The position numbers and the translations under genes are program-made. A DNA stretch of 35,415 nucleotides from Utricularia gibba (lineage: Eukaryota > Streptophyta > Magnoliopsida > Lamiales > Lentibulariaceae). Where the stretch lies: assembly GCA_002189035.1 (NCBI GenBank), contig NEEC01000173.1:1-35415 (forward strand), in the 5' to 3' direction. The notes beneath the pieces were generated by a model, which was given only the letters and a program-made list of their open reading frames with translations, did no database searches and was not told the DNA's origin. Positions 31,731 through 35,415 of this stretch are shown piece after piece. Position 1 is the first letter of the stretch. Each line of letters begins with the position of its first letter.

Positions 31731-33333
31731 ATGGGTCTCTGGGTTTCAATGGCTTCTCTGCTCCTCCTGTTTGCGTTTACCAGCTGCATTAGTTCTGTTT
31801 CTTGTGTACTCAGGAATGAGCTTCTTCCTCTCTCATTGAAGAAGCTAACCCGGACAAAGCCAGAGTATGCTGTAAACTGCAGAGTCCCACAGACAACAAG
31901 TGAGTTTTCAAACACCAAATTGCATTCCACTTGTTTCTTTTGGGTTGCTTTTATGGTAGTTTTAAGGTTAGGGAAAGTTTCGTTTCTTGGGTTTCCTACT
32001 TTTGGTGCCCTGATGTTATCTGCTTCTAAAGAGAGTTGTCAGCATCAACAGGAAATGAAAACGGAGCTACCATTTTAGAAATGAAGCATCATGATTCCTG
32101 CTCAGGCCTTGCACAAGACTGGAACAACAAGCCTCAAAATCGTCTCTTTGCTGATGTTATCAGATTCAAGTCCATGCAATACCGCATTGAAAATATGGGT
32201 TCCACGAAAAAGGAATCCATGTCTCTACAAGCAGAGCTTCCACTGAACTCAGGAATCAAACTCCAGACACTTAACTACATAGTCACTGTTACATTAGGGG
32301 GCGAAACTTGACAGTTATAGTTGACACAGGAAGTGATCTGAGTTGGGTTCAGTGTCAGCCTTGTCAGCAATGCTACACTCAAGCAGATCCAGTGTTCAAC
32401 CCCTTGCTATCCCCTTCATATCGAAACGTTCAATGCAGCTCACAAGCCTGTCAGAATTTACAGTACGCAATTGGACACTCAGGGTTATGTGGTAACGATG
32501 AACCTAAATGTAAATATGCAGTTACATACGGGGACGGATCATCAACTGCAGGGAATCTGGGGAAGGATAAGCTACTTCTAGGAGTGGTTTCTATTGAGAA
32601 CTTCATATTTGGATGCGGGTATTACAACAAAGGTCTTTTTGGTGCTGCTTCTGGTTTACTGGGACTGGGAAGAAGCCAACTTTCACTCATTTCTCAAACT
32701 TCCAATTTGTTTGATGGTGTTTTCTCCTACTGCTTACCTGAGTCAGATACCACTCTCTCGGGTTCATTAGTTCTTGGAAGCAGTACCTCGGTTTTCAGAA
32801 ACACAACTCCGGTTTCTTACACTAACTTAGTGGTAGATCCTCAACTCAACAGCTTCTACCTTCTGAATATGACAGGAGCCAGCGTTGGAGGTGTTGAATT
32901 GCAATCTCCATCTTTTGGGAAGACAGGGATTCTTATTGATTCGGGGACAGTCATCACTAGACTCCCTCCATCTATCTACAGAGCAGTTAAAGACGAGTTC
33001 TTGGTGCAGTTTGCAGGGTACCCTCCCGCCCCAGGATTCTCGATCTTGGACACATGCTTCAACCTCACAGGATACCAGAAAGTCAATGTCCCTACAATGA
33101 AGATGAGGTTCCAGGGTGGAGCAGAGATGAGTGTCGATGTTTCAGGAATGCTGTATTTCGTGAGAAGGGATTCATCACAAGTGTGCTTAGCTCTGGCAAG
33201 CCTTGGTTACGAGGATGAGAACGGGATCATTGGGAACTATCAGCAGAGAAACACAAGAGTTGTGTATGATACAAAGAATTTAGTGGTGGGATTTGCTCGA
33301 GAGATGTGCAGCTTAAGACCACGAAAGATGTAA
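31731..33333 (+). CDS. Aspartyl protease family protein (A1, nepenthesin/CND41-like), 2 exons, one frame break
   Basis: Exons are 31731-31899 and 32043-33333. A signal peptide starts MGLWVSMASLLLLFAF. A propeptide region follows, then LNYIVTVTLGG and the first catalytic motif VDTGSDLSWVQCQPC (Asp codon 32322-32324). The plant-specific Cys-rich insert, YGDGSSTAGNLG, FGCGYYNKGLFG and SGLLGLGR follow, then the second catalytic motif LIDSGTVITRLPPSIY (Asp codon 32938-32940) and the end GIIGNYQQRN. One base is missing in the G-run 32297-32301, just before the first catalytic motif; the written frame stops there. With it the total is 1461 nt (486 residues). Likely secreted or vacuolar; the substrate is unknown. 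Confidence 0.92.
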
Positions 33334-35241
33334 TTTTTACACAAAACAGCATGTATATATATATATAATTCACTACATGACACGAGACTGCTTCATGGAT
33401 GGCAACACACGCAAGAGAAAAGCAAAAGTGTGCAGGTAGAATAAGAACAAACCTTCCATGTGCCATGTGCCATGTGTTATCCCCACAAAACGTAATGAAA
33501 AAAAGAAAGCAGCCAGTTCTGCTGGGAAACAGTAATCACATGTGAAGTTTTTTGAAAAGGCAGCAAACAGATAAAGAATCCACAGTTAAACAACGGCACA
33601 CTATCCATCTCAGGAATGGGTGCAATCTCAAATGGGAATATAGCAAAGCAATAGAACAGGCATTCAAGTTTGTCTTGTACCCGCTTAGTCTCCTCAAGAG
33701 AACAATCTACATGAAAAGCAGAGCAGCATCGCCGATGGTTTACCTTTGCAAGTTCTATCATCATCCACACAGTGCCATAATTTCCTTCCATTCACAGCAC
33801 CCGTCTCCAAATCTAACTAGATTCATTCTCTCCCCCCTGCAAGCCCAAAAACATCCAAACCCCCCGCCCAAACACAGTTTGTTAGATTAAAATCCGCACA
33901 GACAAACCCTCTTGAACGGGCCTGAATTCCTCTGTGGGAAATGGGTGATGGATTCACTATTCCAAAGCCCCACCACGTACCTGTACTGCGGGACCCACCC
34001 ATCCCTTCCCCCTCCGTATTCAATCCTACGGCCACTAGCGAACCTGAATCGCATGCGGTCAGGATGTGCCAGTCCCAGTCCCAGTTCTTCAAATTAAATA
34101 ATAATAACGCTAAAATGAAATTTAGTTTAATTTAATATGATATTTTAATTCATCCAAGTTAATCATATATAATATTAATATTCAAAAAAATAAATATTTA
34201 AAAAACATGAGTATATTCTAGAACTAACGTTATTTAAATAAAGACTATTTAACACATATTTTACACAAAATACTATATTTAAATATACATATAATATTAT
34301 CAAATATCCATAATATATAATTAAATGAAATAGTATTTATTACAAAAATCTATATAAATATATGTGTTTGTCTTTGACCATAAATCAAAGTTTAAATAAC
34401 AAAGAATATCTAATATATAGCATTAAATATCATTACTAATTCAATATGTGACTAATTTACAAGAAATATCATTTCCAGTCAATTTTAAATAAAAAAATAA
34501 TCAATTTGATAATCTTATTTATTATACACTTACAGGATTACCAAAATATAGTATTAAATACTATTGCTAATTAAATATGTGATTAATGTAACATAAAGCA
34601 CCCGTTCATATGTACCCATTGAGAATGAAGACGGGCATTTATTTTAAAATTTGGAAAAAAAAAAGTTGCATGAATTCAAAAAGCGCAGCAATAAATGGTG
34701 ACAGCTCATTCATTAGGGTTTAACCCGGCAAAAACATTTAGGGATGGGAAATAATTTCCTAATTATTGTGGCCAACAGATTAACCTAACCGTTAGTTCAT
34801 TCCAATTTAGTGGGCATCCATTATTCCACTTTGAACAATTAAATACTCCAAATACCCCCCTCATTAACCGACACGTGTCATAATTACCCCTTAATCACCT
34901 CCAACAGAAACCCGGCCCGGCCTTCTCTTAAAATGGATCCCTTAATCACATACATTATGGAACCCGATTGGAAATATAAAAGAAATTAATTAAAAAAACA
35001 GTTAATATCTGATTGGACAGGAAGCCACGGCATTTTTTATGTGGTAGGCTGAAGGGGAGGGTGAAATAAATAAATAGACCAAAAATTGCAGCGGAGAATT
35101 AAAGGCGTGAGCGGAGGAAGTTGGCGATCCTACGGTAACAACAATTAATTCCGCCAAATAATAATACGAACATTGAACATTTAAGGCGTCTTTGTAAGAG
35201 AGGAGGAAGGGGGAAGGAGGGAATCGTGTTGTGAGAATACA
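33334..35241. other. 1.9 kb intergenic region
   Basis: The 3' flank of the protease gene, with a short TA microsatellite at 33353-33366, then moderately GC DNA to about 34090 with no recognised gene, then very AT-rich DNA to about 34600 with a direct repeat pair. The final ~350 bp is the promoter of the AP2 gene. A telo-box-like TTAGGGTTT occurs near 34715. Confidence 0.45.
34416..34590. repeat. Degenerate 44-bp direct repeat, spacing 131 bp
   Basis: 34416-34459 and 34547-34590 share TATAG-ATTAAATA, ATT-CTAATT and AATATGTGA-TAAT blocks with about eight mismatches. Possibly remains of a tandem array or a small transposon. Confidence 0.65.
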
Positions 35242-35248
35242 TATATAG
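35242..35248 (+). promoter_or_regulatory. TATA box of the right-edge gene
   Basis: TATATAG, about 70 bp upstream of the ATG at 35314. Confidence 0.6.
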
Positions 35249-35313
35249 GGCCGGCCAGTCGCGACAACCAACATTCAGCCCTGCCCATCACTCAAACTGG
35301 ACCCGAAACCAGC

Positions 35314-35415
35314 ATGGCCAAGCGCGCCACCGCTGTCGCCACCCACCGGAGGAGCCAATTCTGAGGAGCAAGCGGAGCAGGAAGAGCATACCCAGGGAGT
35401 CTCCTCAACAGCGGA
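35314..35415 (+). CDS. N-terminus of an AP2-type transcription factor (WRI/ADAP-like), partial
   Basis: The ATG at 35314 opens MAKRATAVAT, then the frame shifts by one base at the CCC run 35342-35344. The next frame reads PPEEPILRSKRSRKSIPRE and SPQQR to the window end. That basic segment closely resembles the stretch just before the first AP2 domain in WRINKLED-like factors (SKRKRKSPPRNAPLQR in Arabidopsis ADAP). These factors regulate fatty-acid synthesis or ABA responses. The AP2 domain itself lies beyond the edge, so the call rests on about 20 residues. Without the shift the frame ends after 16 codons. Confidence 0.55.

Noticed and set aside
31154-31749. Overlapping 109- and 189-codon frames on opposite strands
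   Set aside because: No domain, signal peptide, or known secreted-peptide motif (CLE, IDA, PSK, RGF) was found. Likely leader/promoter DNA of the protease gene.
1-35415. tRNA, rRNA, CRISPR arrays, bacterial-type operons
   Set aside because: None was seen on reading through. The gene structures are plant nuclear.

Overview
This window is nuclear DNA from a flowering plant, most likely a dicot. The genes have short GT-AG introns (about 64-290 bp), AT-rich intergenic DNA and plant-only families: an STP hexose carrier, 9-lipoxygenase, DUF868, DUF3339, GPI-anchored lipid transfer proteins, an SMP-type LEA protein, an SDE3-like helicase and a WRI/ADAP-like AP2 factor. Exon joins were read by hand from splice consensus, reading frame and family knowledge. 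No database search was run.

Layout: sugar transport protein (-) 184-1887; a hAT-type MITE 2218-2771; a G-box cluster 3391-3513; a 7-exon lipoxygenase (+) 4711-7890; an intronless DUF868 protein (-) 8298-9209; a 7-exon SEC14/CRAL-TRIO protein (-) 10027-11817; AT-rich DNA with degenerate repeats; a DUF3339 micro-protein (-) 12950-13159; a 2.4 kb stretch with no recognised gene but a G-quadruplex motif; a secreted Lys-Pro/Gly-rich repeat protein gene (+) starting at 15549; inside that gene, a 5349-bp Ty1/copia retrotransposon (16200-21548, - orientation) with two 392-bp LTRs that look identical and an AAGGT target duplication; the rest of the gene at 21554-21804; an SMP/LEA gene (-) 22500-23366 with ABRE motifs; two head-to-head GPI-anchored lipid transfer protein genes (23740-24253 - and 24538-25448 +); an SDE3-like RNA helicase (-) 25850-29346 with a Trp-rich triplicated tail; an A1-family aspartyl protease (+) 31731-33333; and the start of an AP2-domain factor (+) at the right edge.

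Two results stand out. First, the retrotransposon insertion is very recent and splits a repetitive wall-type protein gene, leaving both halves recognisable. Second, sixteen one-base frame breaks occur in otherwise well-conserved reading frames (STP 1, repeat protein 4, copia polyprotein 2, lipid transfer protein 1, helicase 6, aspartyl protease 1, AP2 start 1). Each is explained by one missing base, nearly always in a mononucleotide run. In every complete gene, adding back the missing bases brings the total length to a multiple of three. This looks more like residual consensus error in the assembly than true pseudogenes, and it affects every gene model here.

Functionally the window is an ordinary mix rather than a cluster: sugar uptake, oxylipin synthesis, lipid transfer, seed desiccation, RNA silencing and proteolysis. 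The lipid transfer pair is the only arrangement that suggests shared control.
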